Source of the DNA: Prochlorococcus sp. AG-409-G20
GTDB taxonomy: Bacteria > Cyanobacteriota > Cyanobacteriia > PCC-6307 > Cyanobiaceae
Length of the DNA stretch: 64,000 bases
Direction of reading: 5' to 3'
Assembly: GCA_003215775.1 (NCBI GenBank)
Contig: QCJW01000004.1
Span: 39,959 to 103,958, forward strand
The translations under genes and the position numbers were made by a program. Numbering within the stretch: position 1 is the stretch's first letter; each line of letters opens with the position of its first letter. The notes under the pieces are model-generated. The model did not search any database, was not told where the DNA came from, and was given only the letters and a program-made list of their open reading frames with translations. Shown here piece by piece: positions 51,369 through 62,234 of this stretch.

Positions 51369-52703
51369 TTATTGCTTTCCTTTTATTCCCCCTTTAATTG
51401 AACCAGTGGTTAGCATTTGATTAACTTCTTGGTCTTCTCGGACGGCACTAGGAACAGGCTCGTATGTGTTAGGTGCAAGTGCTCTTCCTCTAAGGATTGA
51501 ACCTAGAGTAAGTAGTGTTAATTTTAATTGTTGCCAAGGTTTCATTGCTACAACCTTTTTATAAAGGTAGCTATCAAATGTTAATCTTTGTACGTCCATA
51601 TCATCACACATCTCTACAAATGCTTCTCTTGCAGAATCATTTGAATAAAAGATGTTTTGTAATATCTCTAAGACTTTGTAGGTGGTTCCATATTCTTTAT
51701 CCCACTTTTTGAGATATTTTTTAAGATCATTTTCAGTTGGGATTGTTTTACCGTTCTCACTTGATTCAACTATTTGCTCTGCACACATGCGTCCACTTTT
51801 TGCAGCGAAATAGATCCCTTCTCCCGAACTTTTAGTTACATAACCAGCTGCATCTCCAACTAAAGCCATTCTTCCAACAACTCTCCTAGGCCGAGGATGC
51901 TCAGGAATTGGATGAGCTTCTACTTTGATTACTTCTCCATTGACTAATCTTTTCTTTGCTCTTTCTCTAACACCTATTTGAAGACTTTTTATTAGAGATT
52001 GGTTCTTTTGCATCGTTCCTGTTCCTACAGCTACGTGATCATATTTTGGAAATACCCAACCATAAAAATCTGGTGAAACATCAGTTCCTACATACATTTC
52101 GGCTAGATCTTCATAGTAAGACATCTCTTTTGCAGGAAGTTTTATTCTTTCTTGAAATGCTATTGCAACGTTGTAATCACCTGCATCCATGGCTTTGGCA
52201 ACTCGACTATTTGCTCCGTCAGCTCCAATGATTAAATCAACTTCTAAGGTTTTGCTCTCGCCAGTTGCTTCTCCGTTGCTGTAATCCGTGTAGGTAAGCG
52301 AATAAGGTCCTTGTCTATTGGTACCTGTATCTATTTTGGTAACCAGACCATTTATAAGAGATGCTCCTAACTCTGCAGCTCTGTCTCTCATGAATGCATC
52401 CATTACCTCTCTGCGACACATTCCAATGAACTCCTTTTTCTCTTCAGCTTCATAAACTTTGTCGAGGCTTATATCAACCTCTCGGTTTGAAGGGGAGATC
52501 ATTCTCATATTTCGTACCTTTCGGTCAATGATCGATTCGGGCAGGTCGAACTCATCAACCATGCATAGAGGTATTGCTCCTCCACAAGGCTTTGCATTGT
52601 CTAGCTTGCGTTCAAAGATCCATGTTTGGATACCTGCTTTCGCAAGGATTTCTGCGGCACAAGAACCACTAGGTCCACCTCCGATTACGGCAACACGCAG
52701 CAT
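51369..52703 (-). CDS. chlP: Geranylgeranyl reductase
   Basis: ChlP reduces geranylgeranyl-chlorophyllide or geranylgeranyl diphosphate to the phytyl form used in chlorophyll and tocopherol. The 444 aa begin with the FAD motif RVAVIGGGPSGSCAAEILAK (residues about 3-22), then KPCGGAIPLCM, DLIIGADGANSRVA and GRMALVGDAAGYVTKSSGEGI, all as in ChlP. A 65-base gap separates it from the divergent VanY-type gene. Confidence 0.97.
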   Translation of the reverse strand: MLRVAVIGGGPSGSCAAEILAKAGIQTWIFERKLDNAKPCGGAIPLCMVDEFDLPESIIDRKVRNMRMISPSNREVDISLDKVYEAEEKKEFIGMCRREVMDAFMRDRAAELGASLINGLVTKIDTGTNRQGPYSLTYTDYSNGEATGESKTLEVDLIIGADGANSRVAKAMDAGDYNVAIAFQERIKLPAKEMSYYEDLAEMYVGTDVSPDFYGWVFPKYDHVAVGTGTMQKNQSLIKSLQIGVRERAKKRLVNGEVIKVEAHPIPEHPRPRRVVGRMALVGDAAGYVTKSSGEGIYFAAKSGRMCAEQIVESSENGKTIPTENDLKKYLKKWDKEYGTTYKVLEILQNIFYSNDSAREAFVEMCDDMDVQRLTFDSYLYKKVVAMKPWQQLKLTLLTLGSILRGRALAPNTYEPVPSAVREDQEVNQMLTTGSIKGGIKGKQ

Positions 52704-52768
52704 CTTTCAGATGATTATTTGAATTATTAATTGAAAACTAACACCATAAGTAATTTCTCGTTGGATCA

Positions 52769-53545
52769 ATGGCCTTACGCCGTTACGATCGAAACAACAT
52801 TATTCTAATTTTCGTGGCTCGGGCCTTTTCTCCACGAGGTAAAGAAACCAATGATATTCCAGTTGCTAGGCGTTCTGCCCAAAGACGATGGTCTGCTTAT
52901 TTAAGTTCAAAAAATTCGATAGCTTTATTCATAGGGTTTATATTTTTATGCTTAACATTACTTTTGAGAACTGATTTTTTATTTCTTTACCCAATTCCTT
53001 TAGTAGAAGAACTAAAAACCACATCAGATGGAAGACTATTGGGACACTTCCCATACGGAGAGGCTATGAAAGATGACTTAGTGATGGTTTATGCAGATAT
53101 GTGGATACATAAAGACACATTTGCTGCTTATAAATTGATGAGAGATGCTGCATTAGATGATGGTATTGAGTTGGTTCTGTTAAGTGGATATCGTTCTCAT
53201 AAATTACAAAAGCAAATATTTTTTAATATCAAGTCAACAAGAAACCAAACGGCAATTCAAAGGGCTAAGGTCTCAGCTCCCCCAGGTTATTCCGAGCACA
53301 GTACTGGTTATGCAATAGACCTAGGTGATGCGACTCAAAGGGAAACTGATTTCAATGAGGGTTTTGGAGAAACCGATGCTTTTGCTTGGTTAGAGAGAAA
53401 TGCTGCTAAATATCATTTCATTCTTTCCTTCCCTCCAGAGAATTCTCAAGGTGTCTCATATGAACCATGGCATTGGAGGTTTGAGGGCACAGCAGAGGCT
53501 CTCAGAGAGTTCGAGCCAGCTCGAAGATTCTCACAACTTCAGTGA
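52769..53545 (+). CDS. D-alanyl-D-alanine carboxypeptidase (VanY-type, M15B)
   Basis: A membrane-anchored peptidoglycan carboxypeptidase. The 258 aa contain a basic N-terminal extension, a transmembrane helix (about residues 51-68) and a periplasmic M15B domain with LSGYRSHKLQ, YSEHSTGYAIDLGD (SxHxxGxAxD zinc site) and YEPWHWRFEGT (ExWHW). It trims D-Ala from pentapeptides. The true start may be a little downstream of 52769, since the N-terminal extension is long. Confidence 0.88.
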   Translation: MALRRYDRNNIILIFVARAFSPRGKETNDIPVARRSAQRRWSAYLSSKNSIALFIGFIFLCLTLLLRTDFLFLYPIPLVEELKTTSDGRLLGHFPYGEAMKDDLVMVYADMWIHKDTFAAYKLMRDAALDDGIELVLLSGYRSHKLQKQIFFNIKSTRNQTAIQRAKVSAPPGYSEHSTGYAIDLGDATQRETDFNEGFGETDAFAWLERNAAKYHFILSFPPENSQGVSYEPWHWRFEGTAEALREFEPARRFSQLQ

Positions 53546-53724
53546 ATCTCTATAAAATCACCGATTGACAAGCTTGAATTGAAGATTGCCTTACCAACAA
53601 GAAACCTGCTTATATACTTTTAACATCATTTTAGTGATTGCATTCAAATCGATTTCACACTAAATCAGCCTGTCAAAACTTATCATTAGAACAATCCTTA
53701 CTCTTCTAAGAACTCTCAATACCA

Positions 53725-55527
53725 ATGAGTCCAAATATTAATTCGATCCGTAATATTGCAATCATTGCTCATGTTGACCATGGGAAGACAACATTGGTTG
53801 ATGCACTCCTTTCTCAATCCGGAATCTTTAGAGAAAATGAGGCTGTGCCTACCTGTGTAATGGACTCTAATGATTTGGAACGTGAAAGGGGAATAACTAT
53901 TCTCTCAAAAAATACAGCAGTAAATTATAATGACACACGAATAAATATTGTTGATACACCTGGCCACGCAGACTTTGGTGGAGAAGTTGAACGTGTCCTT
54001 GGAATGGTTGATGGATGCCTTCTAATTGTTGATGCAAATGAAGGTCCTATGCCTCAAACAAGATTTGTTTTAAAGAAAGCGTTAGAACAAGGCCTACGAC
54101 CTATAGTTTTTGTTAACAAGATAGATAGGGCTAGAGTAGTTCCAGAAACAGCAGTCGATAAAGTTCTAGATCTCTTCCTGGAGCTTGGAGCAGATGATGA
54201 TCAATGTGATTTCCCTTATCTTTTTGGAAGTGGTCTAGGAGGATTTGCTAAATCAGATATGGCTACAGAGAGTGAGAACATGAAACCTCTTTTTGATGCC
54301 ATAGTCAGACACGTTCCACCACCAGTAGGAGATAAAGATAAACCTCTTCAGCTTCAAGTTACAACATTAGATTATTCTGACTTTTTAGGCCGTATAATTA
54401 TTGGTAGAGTTCATAATGGAACTATTACAAATGGTCAGAATGCCACTCTGATAAAGGAGGATGGAACTATTAAAAGAGGTAGAATCAGCAAACTTTTGGG
54501 ATTTCAGGGTTTAAAAAGAATAGAAATAGATAAAGCATATGCAGGAGATTTGGTTGCCTTAGCTGGTTTTGATCATGTCAATATTGGGGAGACAATTGCA
54601 TGTCCAGATGAACCTAAAGCTTTGCCCTTAATTAAGGTAGATGAACCAACATTGCAAATGACATTTGTTGTTAATGATTCTCCTTTCTGTGGAAAGGAAG
54701 GTAAGTTTGTTACAAGTCGCCAGCTAAGAGATCGATTAAATAAGGAGTTATTGACTAATGTTGCTCTTAGAGTAGAAGAAACTGACTCACCTGATCGTTT
54801 TGCAGTTAGTGGGCGAGGTGAATTGCATTTGGGAATTTTAATTGAAACTATGCGTCGAGAAGGATATGAATTTCAGGTATCTCAGCCACAAGTTATTTTT
54901 CGTACAATAAATGAAACAGCATGTGAGCCAGTAGAAACTCTTGTGATGGATGTACCAGAAGAATCAGTAGGAGCTTGTATAGAAAAATTGGGTATAAGAA
55001 AGGCAGAAATGCAAAATATGGAGACAGGTAAGGATGGAAGAACTCAATTAGAATTTATTGTCCCATCTAGAGGATTAATAGGATTTAGAGGTGAATTTGT
55101 ACGAGCTACACGTGGCGAAGGGATATTGAGCCATTCCTTTTTTGAATATAGGCCAAAGATGGGAGAATTTGACCCAAGACGAAATGGAGTACTTATCTCA
55201 TTTGAGGAAGGAACAGCAACTTTCTATGCATTAAAGAATGCTGAGGATCGAGGTCAATTTTTTATTTCTCCCGGTACAAAAGTTTATAAGGGAATGATTA
55301 TTGGAGAGAACAACCGTCAACAAGATTTGGAAATCAACATTTGCAAGACTAAGCAACTTACTAATATGAGGTCATCTGGTGCAGAAGAATTAGATACACT
55401 CCAATCACCTATTGAGATAACACTTGAACGAGCACTTGAATACATTGGACCTGATGAGATGCTTGAAGTAACACCTGAATCAATTCGTCTTAGGAAGCTT
55501 CCAGTCAAGAAAACATCTAAACGATAA
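53725..55527 (+). CDS. typA: Translational GTPase TypA/BipA
   Basis: TypA is a ribosome-binding GTPase that helps 50S assembly and stress growth. The 600 aa have G1 [15 protein letters not shown] (about residues 14-28), [12 protein letters not shown] (G2), [15 protein letters not shown] (G3) and NKIDR (G4), followed by EF-G-like domains III and V ([20 protein letters not shown]) and the TypA-specific C-terminal domain ([10 protein letters not shown]). The stop overlaps the next ATG (TAATG). Confidence 0.98.
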   Translation: MSPNINSIRNIAIIAHVDHGKTTLVDALLSQSGIFRENEAVPTCVMDSNDLERERGITILSKNTAVNYNDTRINIVDTPGHADFGGEVERVLGMVDGCLLIVDANEGPMPQTRFVLKKALEQGLRPIVFVNKIDRARVVPETAVDKVLDLFLELGADDDQCDFPYLFGSGLGGFAKSDMATESENMKPLFDAIVRHVPPPVGDKDKPLQLQVTTLDYSDFLGRIIIGRVHNGTITNGQNATLIKEDGTIKRGRISKLLGFQGLKRIEIDKAYAGDLVALAGFDHVNIGETIACPDEPKALPLIKVDEPTLQMTFVVNDSPFCGKEGKFVTSRQLRDRLNKELLTNVALRVEETDSPDRFAVSGRGELHLGILIETMRREGYEFQVSQPQVIFRTINETACEPVETLVMDVPEESVGACIEKLGIRKAEMQNMETGKDGRTQLEFIVPSRGLIGFRGEFVRATRGEGILSHSFFEYRPKMGEFDPRRNGVLISFEEGTATFYALKNAEDRGQFFISPGTKVYKGMIIGENNRQQDLEINICKTKQLTNMRSSGAEELDTLQSPIEITLERALEYIGPDEMLEVTPESIRLRKLPVKKTSKR

Positions 55528-55919
55528 TGAGTACTCATACCGATACATTGAAGAATCTAGTTGAAGATCAAAGATTTATAAAAGCTATTAGATATTTTAA
55601 TAATAAGGAATGGTATTTATCACATGATCTACTAGAAGAATTATGGCACGAAACAATTGAACCTGAAAGAACTACCCTGCAAGGCTTGCTTCAAATAGCA
55701 GTAGCACAACTTCACTTAGATAGAGGTAATAGAAATGGAGCAATGATCCTTTATGGTGAAGGTCTTGGCCGTCTGAGAAGAAGAAGTGTGCCTAATCTTG
55801 GTTTGGATTTGACAAGACTATGTGAATGCGTAGAACTTCGTCTCAGGCTTCTTCATTCACAGGGGGATCTTTCTCAAACAACTTCTCCTGAACTTATTGC
55901 AAGAAAGTTTTCAATATGA
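55527..55919 (+). CDS. DUF309 protein, 130 aa
   Basis: The protein has the DUF309 core: FNNKEWYLSHDLLEELWHET (residues about 25-44, with the HDxxEExW motif), then LLQIAVAQLHLDRGN. DUF309 is a small helical family found in cyanobacteria and archaea with no settled function. The start overlaps the typA stop by one base, and its own stop overlaps the lptB start (ATGA). It is thus the middle of a tight operon. Confidence 0.85.
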   Translation: MSTHTDTLKNLVEDQRFIKAIRYFNNKEWYLSHDLLEELWHETIEPERTTLQGLLQIAVAQLHLDRGNRNGAMILYGEGLGRLRRRSVPNLGLDLTRLCECVELRLRLLHSQGDLSQTTSPELIARKFSI

Positions 55920-56644
55920 GTCTTTTGCTTAAAGATGTGGCGCTGAATGTTGGAGGTCGCCCTTTAATAAAAGATGTTTCTTTGAAGATTGACTCAGGAG
56001 AAGTTGTTGGATTGCTAGGCCCAAATGGAGCTGGTAAAACCACAACATTTAATATGATAATAGGGTTTATAAAACCTGATATTGGTGATGTCCTGCTTGA
56101 GGGTAAATCAGTCACAAATTATCCTATGGCATCCAGAGCTAGGCTTGGAATTGGTTATTTGCCACAAGAGCCAAGTGTTTTTAGACAACTAACTGTTCGA
56201 CAAAACCTTGATCTTGCTCTGGCACAGAATGATTTTCATGAATTTAATTGCCGTTCTCGTCGAGAAGAATTGATTGAAGATTTTAATTTGAACTCTTTTA
56301 TTGATCGTAAAGGTTTTCAGCTCTCTGGAGGAGAAAGACGACGTTGTGAAATAGCAAGGGCATTATGTATAGGTCTTAAGGGTCCAAAATATCTACTTCT
56401 TGACGAACCTTTTGCAGGTGTTGATCCACTTGCAGTTGCAGACTTACAATTCCTGATTGAAAAACTAAGAAAGAAAGGTATGGGCATTTTAGTTACAGAT
56501 CACAATGTACGAGAGACTCTGGCAATAACTGATAGGTCTTATATCTTAAATACAGGAGAGATACTTGCTTCGGGAACTTCCAGCATGGTTGCAAATAATT
56601 CTCTAGTACGTTCTTATTATTTGGGAGACTCATTTAAACTATGA
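55916..56644 (+). CDS. lptB: LPS export ATPase LptB
   Basis: LptB is the ATPase of the lipopolysaccharide exporter LptB2FG. The 242 aa show Walker A GLLGPNGAGKTTTFNMIIG (about residues 35-53), the signature QLSGGERRRCEIARAL and Walker B LLLDEPFAGVDP, with the LptB-specific YLPQEPSVFRQLTVRQNL near residue 86. The downstream permease overlaps it by 4 bases (ATGA). LptC or LptA is not visible here. Confidence 0.97.
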   Translation: MSLLLKDVALNVGGRPLIKDVSLKIDSGEVVGLLGPNGAGKTTTFNMIIGFIKPDIGDVLLEGKSVTNYPMASRARLGIGYLPQEPSVFRQLTVRQNLDLALAQNDFHEFNCRSRREELIEDFNLNSFIDRKGFQLSGGERRRCEIARALCIGLKGPKYLLLDEPFAGVDPLAVADLQFLIEKLRKKGMGILVTDHNVRETLAITDRSYILNTGEILASGTSSMVANNSLVRSYYLGDSFKL

Positions 56645-57852
56645 ACAATATTTTCAACGATATATTAAACTTAGTAACTTCTTATCTGAAGAAATCCTCT
56701 CGTCTAATCTTAAAAAAATGGAACTCAATACCTCTTCTAGATAGATGGTTGCTTAATGAATTAATTTCGCCTTTATTTTTTGCAATTGCTGCTTTTACAG
56801 TAGTTTCGCTTTCTGTAGGAGTTATGTTTGATTTGGTGAGAAAAATTGTTGAATTTGGTCTACCTTTTGCAACTGCAATACATGTACTAATACTTCGACT
56901 GCCAGGATTTTTGGTTATTTCTTTTCCAATGGCAATGTTAATGGCTTCATTACTAGCATATAGCAAATTGTCAGCTAATAGTGAATTAAAAGCTCTTAGA
57001 AGCCTAGGAGTAAATGCAAAAAGAATGATTGTACCAGCATTAGTTCTTTCTTTTATTATGACATCGTTAACATTTATATTTAATGACTTAATTGTACCAC
57101 ATTCGAACAGAAGGGCTGAGATTGTCCTCAAAAGTTCTCTTGGTAAAGCTATCTCTACAGAAAAAGGTAAAGATATTATTTATTCACGTTTTGGGAGGAT
57201 TGAATCTACAGAAACGGAAGAGAGTAGCAAAGGATTGACCCAACTATTTTACGCAAAGGAATTTAAGAAAAGTGCAATGAAGGATGTAACTGTTCTTGAC
57301 TTTTCAAAGTTTGGTTATACACAAATGTTGGTATCAAAGGCAGCGATATGGAACAATAAAGAATCTAAATGGGAATTTTTAAAAGGAAAAATACTCACTC
57401 TTTCTCCAAATGGAAGTACTACAACAGCTCAATTTGAAAGATATTTTTACCCTTTATCTGCAGCACCAGAGAGACTTGCTAGTCTTCCAAAGGATGCAAA
57501 TGATATGAATGTTTTAGAGGCTTTAAGGGCACAGAAACTTTATTCTGATGCTGGGAATATTAAAGAGTCGAGGAGGATGAAAGTTCGTATTCAGGAAAAG
57601 TTTACCTTGCCAATGGCTTGTATAGTTTTTGGCTTAATTGGAAGTAGTATTGGAGCTATGCCATCTTCTACAAAGAATGGAAGTCAAGGATTTGGTCTTA
57701 GTGTTATTTTAATACTTATATATTATGTCTTGAGTTTTAGTTTTAGCTCTTTGGGCGTGAAAGGTTCATTGAGTCCATTCTTTGCAGCCTGGTTGCCTGT
57801 TTTTATATCACTTTTCGGAGGAGGTTTTTTACTTAAACAAGCCAGTCGTTGA
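56641..57852 (+). CDS. LptF/LptG-type LPS exporter permease
   Basis: The 403-aa protein has the LptF/G (YjgP/YjgQ) fold. Three N-terminal helices start with PLLDRWLLNELISPLFFAIA and include LPGFLVISFPMAMLMASLLAYSKLSANSELKALRS, a periplasmic beta-jellyroll domain follows (about residues 150-310), and there are three C-terminal helices with MACIVFGLIGSSIG. Cyanobacteria often encode one such protein that forms a homodimer. Coupled to lptB by a 4-base overlap. Confidence 0.94.
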   Translation: MNNIFNDILNLVTSYLKKSSRLILKKWNSIPLLDRWLLNELISPLFFAIAAFTVVSLSVGVMFDLVRKIVEFGLPFATAIHVLILRLPGFLVISFPMAMLMASLLAYSKLSANSELKALRSLGVNAKRMIVPALVLSFIMTSLTFIFNDLIVPHSNRRAEIVLKSSLGKAISTEKGKDIIYSRFGRIESTETEESSKGLTQLFYAKEFKKSAMKDVTVLDFSKFGYTQMLVSKAAIWNNKESKWEFLKGKILTLSPNGSTTTAQFERYFYPLSAAPERLASLPKDANDMNVLEALRAQKLYSDAGNIKESRRMKVRIQEKFTLPMACIVFGLIGSSIGAMPSSTKNGSQGFGLSVILILIYYVLSFSFSSLGVKGSLSPFFAAWLPVFISLFGGGFLLKQASR

Positions 57853-57923
57853 ACTTAATGTTTCTATACTATCCTTTTGATATATCCTTCTTTTATAAGA
57901 ATTTGTTGATTTCTATGTGAACT

Positions 57924-58847
57924 ATGGGTGATCCAGTTTTAGTTTTAGGTTTTATTGCCTTCTGCCTTTTATTGATTGCTTTGCCCCTAAGTTTATGGTC
58001 TTTAGGTGGTAACTCTCTCTCTCCTGTCGTTACTGTTTTCATAGCTTCATCCAATTTTTCTCTAACTGCTCAGTTGGTTTTCAGATGGTGGCAATCCTCT
58101 CATTTTCCAATTAGCAACCTTTATGAATCGCTCTGTTTCTTGGCATGGTCTTGTACCCTTTTTCAGCTTTTTGCCCAGAGATCTTGGCCTTCTCCTTTGG
58201 TTTCTGCAATTACAACTCCTATAGCTCTTTTATCTATTGCATTTGCTAGCTTTGCTTTGCCAGAAGCTCTTCAAGGAGCATCTCCTTTAGTCCCAGCATT
58301 GAGATCTAGCTGGTTAGTGATGCATGTAAGTGTCATTATGTGTAGTTACGCAGCTCTTTTGATTGGTTCTGTTCTTTCTATTGGGGTTTTATTTATTGAC
58401 AGAGAAAAATCTATTAATATAAGAAGTAGTTCTATTGGTGCAGGAAGCTTTAGGACTGATTCGGCTTTATTAGAAACAAAATCAGATTCAGAAAATATTC
58501 TGAATCTGATTCCAGTTGAGCTTAGTAATTCTGAGAAATTAGATAATCTAAGTTATAGGATGATTTCATTTGGTTTTTTATTGTTGACCATAGGTTTGAT
58601 AAGTGGTGCTGTATGGGCAAATGAGGCATGGGGCTCATGGTGGAGTTGGGATCCTAAGGAGACATGGGCTTTGATTTGTTGGCTAATATATGCTGCTTAC
58701 TTGCACACAAGATTAACTAGAGGCTGGCAGGGAAGAAAGCCAGCAATTATGGCTTCTATTGGGTTAGTTCTAATATTTATTTGCTATATAGGAGTAAACC
58801 TCTTAGGTGTAGGTTTGCATAGTTATGGTTGGTTTTTTGATGCCTAA
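57924..58847 (+). CDS. ccsA: Cytochrome c biogenesis protein CcsA (system II)
   Basis: CcsA with Ccs1 delivers and attaches heme to c-type cytochromes in the thylakoid lumen, such as cytochrome f and c6. The 307-aa protein has eight or so helices, the tryptophan-rich [20 protein letters not shown] motif (the WWD domain, about residues 238-257) and conserved histidines around it (HTRLTRGW and the C-terminal LHSYGW). ccs1 is not nearby. It follows the lpt genes by 71 bases and may be co-transcribed. Confidence 0.95.
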   Translation: MGDPVLVLGFIAFCLLLIALPLSLWSLGGNSLSPVVTVFIASSNFSLTAQLVFRWWQSSHFPISNLYESLCFLAWSCTLFQLFAQRSWPSPLVSAITTPIALLSIAFASFALPEALQGASPLVPALRSSWLVMHVSVIMCSYAALLIGSVLSIGVLFIDREKSINIRSSSIGAGSFRTDSALLETKSDSENILNLIPVELSNSEKLDNLSYRMISFGFLLLTIGLISGAVWANEAWGSWWSWDPKETWALICWLIYAAYLHTRLTRGWQGRKPAIMASIGLVLIFICYIGVNLLGVGLHSYGWFFDA

Positions 58848-58883
58848 TATATTTTATTTGTCTTTTCTTGTCTAGATTTTGAT

Positions 58884-59552
58884 TTAATTAGGTTTACTAT
58901 TTCGAATTCCTTTGATTGCTTCAGCATAATTTGGCTGATTAAATACTCCAGAACCACTTACGATTGCATTGGCACCTGCTTCAATTACTTTCCAAGCATT
59001 GCTAGCTTTTATTCCTCCATCTACTTCTATCCAGGGATCTAAACCTTTTTCATCACAAGTTCGACGTAGATCTCTAATTTTGTCTACTTGATTTTCTATA
59101 AAGCTTTGTCCGCCAAAGCCTGGGTTAACACTCATAATAAGAACAAGATCACATAGTTCAAGACAATATTTAAGTGTGTCTAGTGGAGTGCTTGGGTTTA
59201 GCACGGCGCCGGCTTTTTTACCTAAATCTTTAATTTGGGCCAGGTTTCTATGTAAGTGGGGACAAGCTTCAACCTGAACATAAATATGGTCAGCACCTGC
59301 TTTTGCAAAGTCAGCTACATAATTCTCAGGTTCAACAATCATTAAATGAACATCTAATGGTTTTTTTGTTACTGGGCGAAGAGCTTCCACAATTAGAGGT
59401 CCAATAGTGATGTTTGGGACGAATCGGCCATCCATTACATCCACATGGATCCAATCAGCACCGGCTTTATCAACAGCTGTGACTTCTTCTCCCAGACGCG
59501 AAAAATCTGCTGAGAGTATTGAAGGGGCGACTACAAGAGGCTTGTTGCTCAT
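58884..59552 (-). CDS. rpe: Ribulose-phosphate 3-epimerase
   Basis: Rpe interconverts ribulose-5-phosphate and xylulose-5-phosphate in the Calvin and pentose-phosphate cycles. The 222 aa form a TIM barrel with [14 protein letters not shown] at the start, [19 protein letters not shown] (metal His/Asp), [24 protein letters not shown] and IEVDGGI. The gene is divergent from glpX, and both act in the carbon cycle. The start is 59552. Confidence 0.98.
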   Translation of the reverse strand: MSNKPLVVAPSILSADFSRLGEEVTAVDKAGADWIHVDVMDGRFVPNITIGPLIVEALRPVTKKPLDVHLMIVEPENYVADFAKAGADHIYVQVEACPHLHRNLAQIKDLGKKAGAVLNPSTPLDTLKYCLELCDLVLIMSVNPGFGGQSFIENQVDKIRDLRRTCDEKGLDPWIEVDGGIKASNAWKVIEAGANAIVSGSGVFNQPNYAEAIKGIRNSKPN

Positions 59553-59763
59553 CGATCGAGATAACTTGTACTACCTGATTCTATTAATACACCTGTCGAG
59601 AAAACCTAATGTTCCTTGCACTGATAAAGTTACCGCGCTTAAGAGCTGAAATTCATTCTTTAATCAAGTCCGTTTTTCTAGGCGTATTTGGTTTTTGTCC
59701 TTCAATGGACTAAGGGTTTTCTCAACTTTTGAGCAGCTAAACAATTCCCTTTGCCTCTTAACA

Positions 59764-60768
59764 GTGGATCGCACCTTAGTTCAAGAAATTCTCGAGGTTG
59801 TTGAGCAAGCAGCTATTGCCTCTGCTCATTTGACTGGCCTAGGAAAGAAGGATGAGGCTGATGCAGCAGCTGTGGAGGCTATGCGTAAGAGGATGGGGGA
59901 GATTGAGATGCAGGGACGCATAGTCATAGGAGAAGGAGAGCGAGATGAAGCTCCAATGCTTTATATCGGCGAAGAAGTTGGGAGTGGGAAAGGTCCTGGA
60001 GTTGATTTTGCTGTAGACCCTTGTGAAGGAACTAACCTTTGCGCCAATAGTCAGAGAGGATCAATGGCTGTTTTGGCGGCCTCTGACAGAGGAGGATTGT
60101 TTAATGCTCCAGACTTCTATATGAAAAAACTAGCTGCACCACCTTCTGCAAAAGGAAAGGTTGATATAAGGAAATCCGCAACTGAAAATATTAAAATTCT
60201 ATCTTCTTCATTAAATATTGCTATTAATGAGCTAACAATTGTGGTGATGGATAGAGCGCGACATAAAGATCTAATTGCTGAAATTCGTTCTACTGGAGCA
60301 AGAGTTCAACCAATATCAGATGGTGATGTTCAAGCAGCAATTGCTTGTGGGTTTGCAGGTACAGGAACCCACTGTTTAATGGGAATTGGAGCTGCTCCTG
60401 AAGGAGTTATTTCAGCTGCGGCTATGCGAGCTTTGGGAGGCCATTTTCAGGGACAACTTGTATATGACCCGGCTATTGCTCAGACAAGTGAATGGGCTGA
60501 TTACACAAAAGAGGGAAATATTGCCAGGTTAAATGAAATGGGCATTACAGATATTGACAAGATCTATGAGGCAGAAGAGCTTGCCTCAGGTGAAAATGTT
60601 GTATTTGCTGGAAGTGGTATTACTGATGGACTTTTATTTAATGGAGTCAAATTTGAAAAAGATTGCACTCGAACTAGCAGTCTTGTGATTAGTACACTTG
60701 ATAAAAGTGCCAGATTTACTAATACTATTCATATTAAAGATGGTGCTAAGAGCATCTCTTTAAATTGA
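59764..60768 (+). CDS. glpX: Fructose-1,6-/sedoheptulose-1,7-bisphosphatase class II
   Basis: This enzyme dephosphorylates FBP and SBP in the Calvin cycle; in cyanobacteria one GlpX-type protein does both. The start at GTG 59764 gives 334 aa, the family's normal length; a start at 59695 would add 23 non-conserved residues. Motifs are [20 protein letters not shown] (metal site), [13 protein letters not shown] (DPxEGT) and GGAPEG-like [20 protein letters not shown]. It lies between rpe and hemA. Confidence 0.97.
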   Translation: MDRTLVQEILEVVEQAAIASAHLTGLGKKDEADAAAVEAMRKRMGEIEMQGRIVIGEGERDEAPMLYIGEEVGSGKGPGVDFAVDPCEGTNLCANSQRGSMAVLAASDRGGLFNAPDFYMKKLAAPPSAKGKVDIRKSATENIKILSSSLNIAINELTIVVMDRARHKDLIAEIRSTGARVQPISDGDVQAAIACGFAGTGTHCLMGIGAAPEGVISAAAMRALGGHFQGQLVYDPAIAQTSEWADYTKEGNIARLNEMGITDIDKIYEAEELASGENVVFAGSGITDGLLFNGVKFEKDCTRTSSLVISTLDKSARFTNTIHIKDGAKSISLN

Positions 60769-60799
60769 TTTGAATATTGAATAGAACAAGGACTCTTCT

Positions 60800-62128
60800 A
60801 TGCATATTGCCGTTGTCGGGCTAAGTCATCGAACGGCACCTGTCGAAATACGAGAGAAATTGAGTATTTCTGATCAGAGCATGCCCGAATGTTTGAGGAT
60901 GTGTAAGAACTCTGAGGAGATACATGAAGTATCAATTCTTAGTACTTGCAATAGATTAGAAATTTATTGTTTAGTCAAGACACCAGATGGAGGTATCGAG
61001 GCAATTAATAAATTTTTGAGTCTGCATTCAGGTCTTCCTCAAGATGATTTATCTCCACATCTTTTTACTTTTAACCAAGAAGATGCTGTTTCTCATCTTA
61101 TGAGGGTTTCAGCTGGCCTTGATAGCTTGGTATTAGGTGAGGGTCAGATTCTTTCTCAAGTAAAGAAAATGCTCCGATTAGGACAAGAAAATCAGTCTTT
61201 AGGTCCAATTTTAAATAGATTGCTTTCTCAGTCTGTTAGTACAGGTAAAAGAGTTCGTAGTGAAACTAATCTAGGTACTGGAGCTGTCTCAATTAGTTCT
61301 GCTGCTGTTGAATTAGCTCAACTTAAGCTTGGTCAATCTTTGGGAAAAGATGAACTTGTCTCATTGGAAACCGAATCAGTAGTAGTTGTTGGAGCTGGCC
61401 GAATGAGTCGGTTGCTTTTGCAACATCTTCAGGCTAAAGGCTGTTCAAAAGTAACTCTTTTAAATCGCTCTAGCTCTAGAGCAGAGTCTTTAGCAGCAGA
61501 TTTCCCTGATCTACTAGTTGAATGTCATTTATTGGGAGATTTAGATCAATGTCTTTGTAATTCTTCTCTTGTTTTCACAAGCACAGCTTCTGATGAGCCC
61601 ATTATTGATGCATCTCGCTTAAAGAAATTAATTAGATCTAATAGTCTCAGATTGATCGACATTGGAGTTCCTAGAAATATTGCAGCAGATGTAAAAGGTT
61701 TAGATGGAATTGATTCTCATGATGTTGATGATCTTCAGGAAGTGGTTGCAAGAAATCAGGAAGCTCGACAGCAAATAGCTCTTGAGGCAGAAGACTTACT
61801 AAAAGAAGAAGGCCGACTCTTCCTGGAGTGGTGGGATAGCTTAGAAGCTGTACCTACGATTAATTCCCTTAGGGCATCTCTTGAGGCGATAAGGAGTGAA
61901 GAACTTCAGAAAGCGTTAAGTCGAATGGGTCCTGACTTTTCTGCTAGGGAGAGAAAGGTTGTTGAAGCGCTAAGTAAAGGAATTATCAATAAAATCCTTC
62001 ATGCTCCTGTAACTCATCTGAGGGCGGCTCAGTCACGACAAGACCGACAAGATGCTCTTCACGTCGTTGAAAGAATATTTGAATTGGAACTTCAGTCAAA
62101 GAATGATTCATCTCAAATTAAAAAATGA
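60800..62128 (+). CDS. hemA: Glutamyl-tRNA reductase
   Basis: HemA commits glutamate to heme and chlorophyll by reducing glutamyl-tRNA to glutamate-1-semialdehyde. The 442 aa have GLSHRTAPVEIREKLSI (residues 7-23), the catalytic cysteine C50 in STCNRLEIY, GLDSLVLGEGQILSQVK, the NADPH motif VVVGAGRMSRLLL and the C-terminal dimerisation helix. Its start is 32 bases after glpX stop. In cyanobacteria it is feedback-controlled by heme. Confidence 0.98.
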   Translation: MHIAVVGLSHRTAPVEIREKLSISDQSMPECLRMCKNSEEIHEVSILSTCNRLEIYCLVKTPDGGIEAINKFLSLHSGLPQDDLSPHLFTFNQEDAVSHLMRVSAGLDSLVLGEGQILSQVKKMLRLGQENQSLGPILNRLLSQSVSTGKRVRSETNLGTGAVSISSAAVELAQLKLGQSLGKDELVSLETESVVVVGAGRMSRLLLQHLQAKGCSKVTLLNRSSSRAESLAADFPDLLVECHLLGDLDQCLCNSSLVFTSTASDEPIIDASRLKKLIRSNSLRLIDIGVPRNIAADVKGLDGIDSHDVDDLQEVVARNQEARQQIALEAEDLLKEEGRLFLEWWDSLEAVPTINSLRASLEAIRSEELQKALSRMGPDFSARERKVVEALSKGIINKILHAPVTHLRAAQSRQDRQDALHVVERIFELELQSKNDSSQIKK

Positions 62129-62234
62129 AATTTATTTTGGCTTTCTCTATTTTTTCTCAATATCTAGTTTTATCACCCTTTGTTAGCCAACCTTCCAGTA
62201 GGTTTGCTTTGCAATCTCATTCTTCGAGGGTGGA

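Noticed and set aside
59695..59763. Upstream start of glpX
   Set aside because: The 23 extra residues are not part of the family; GTG at 59764 gives the usual 334 aa.
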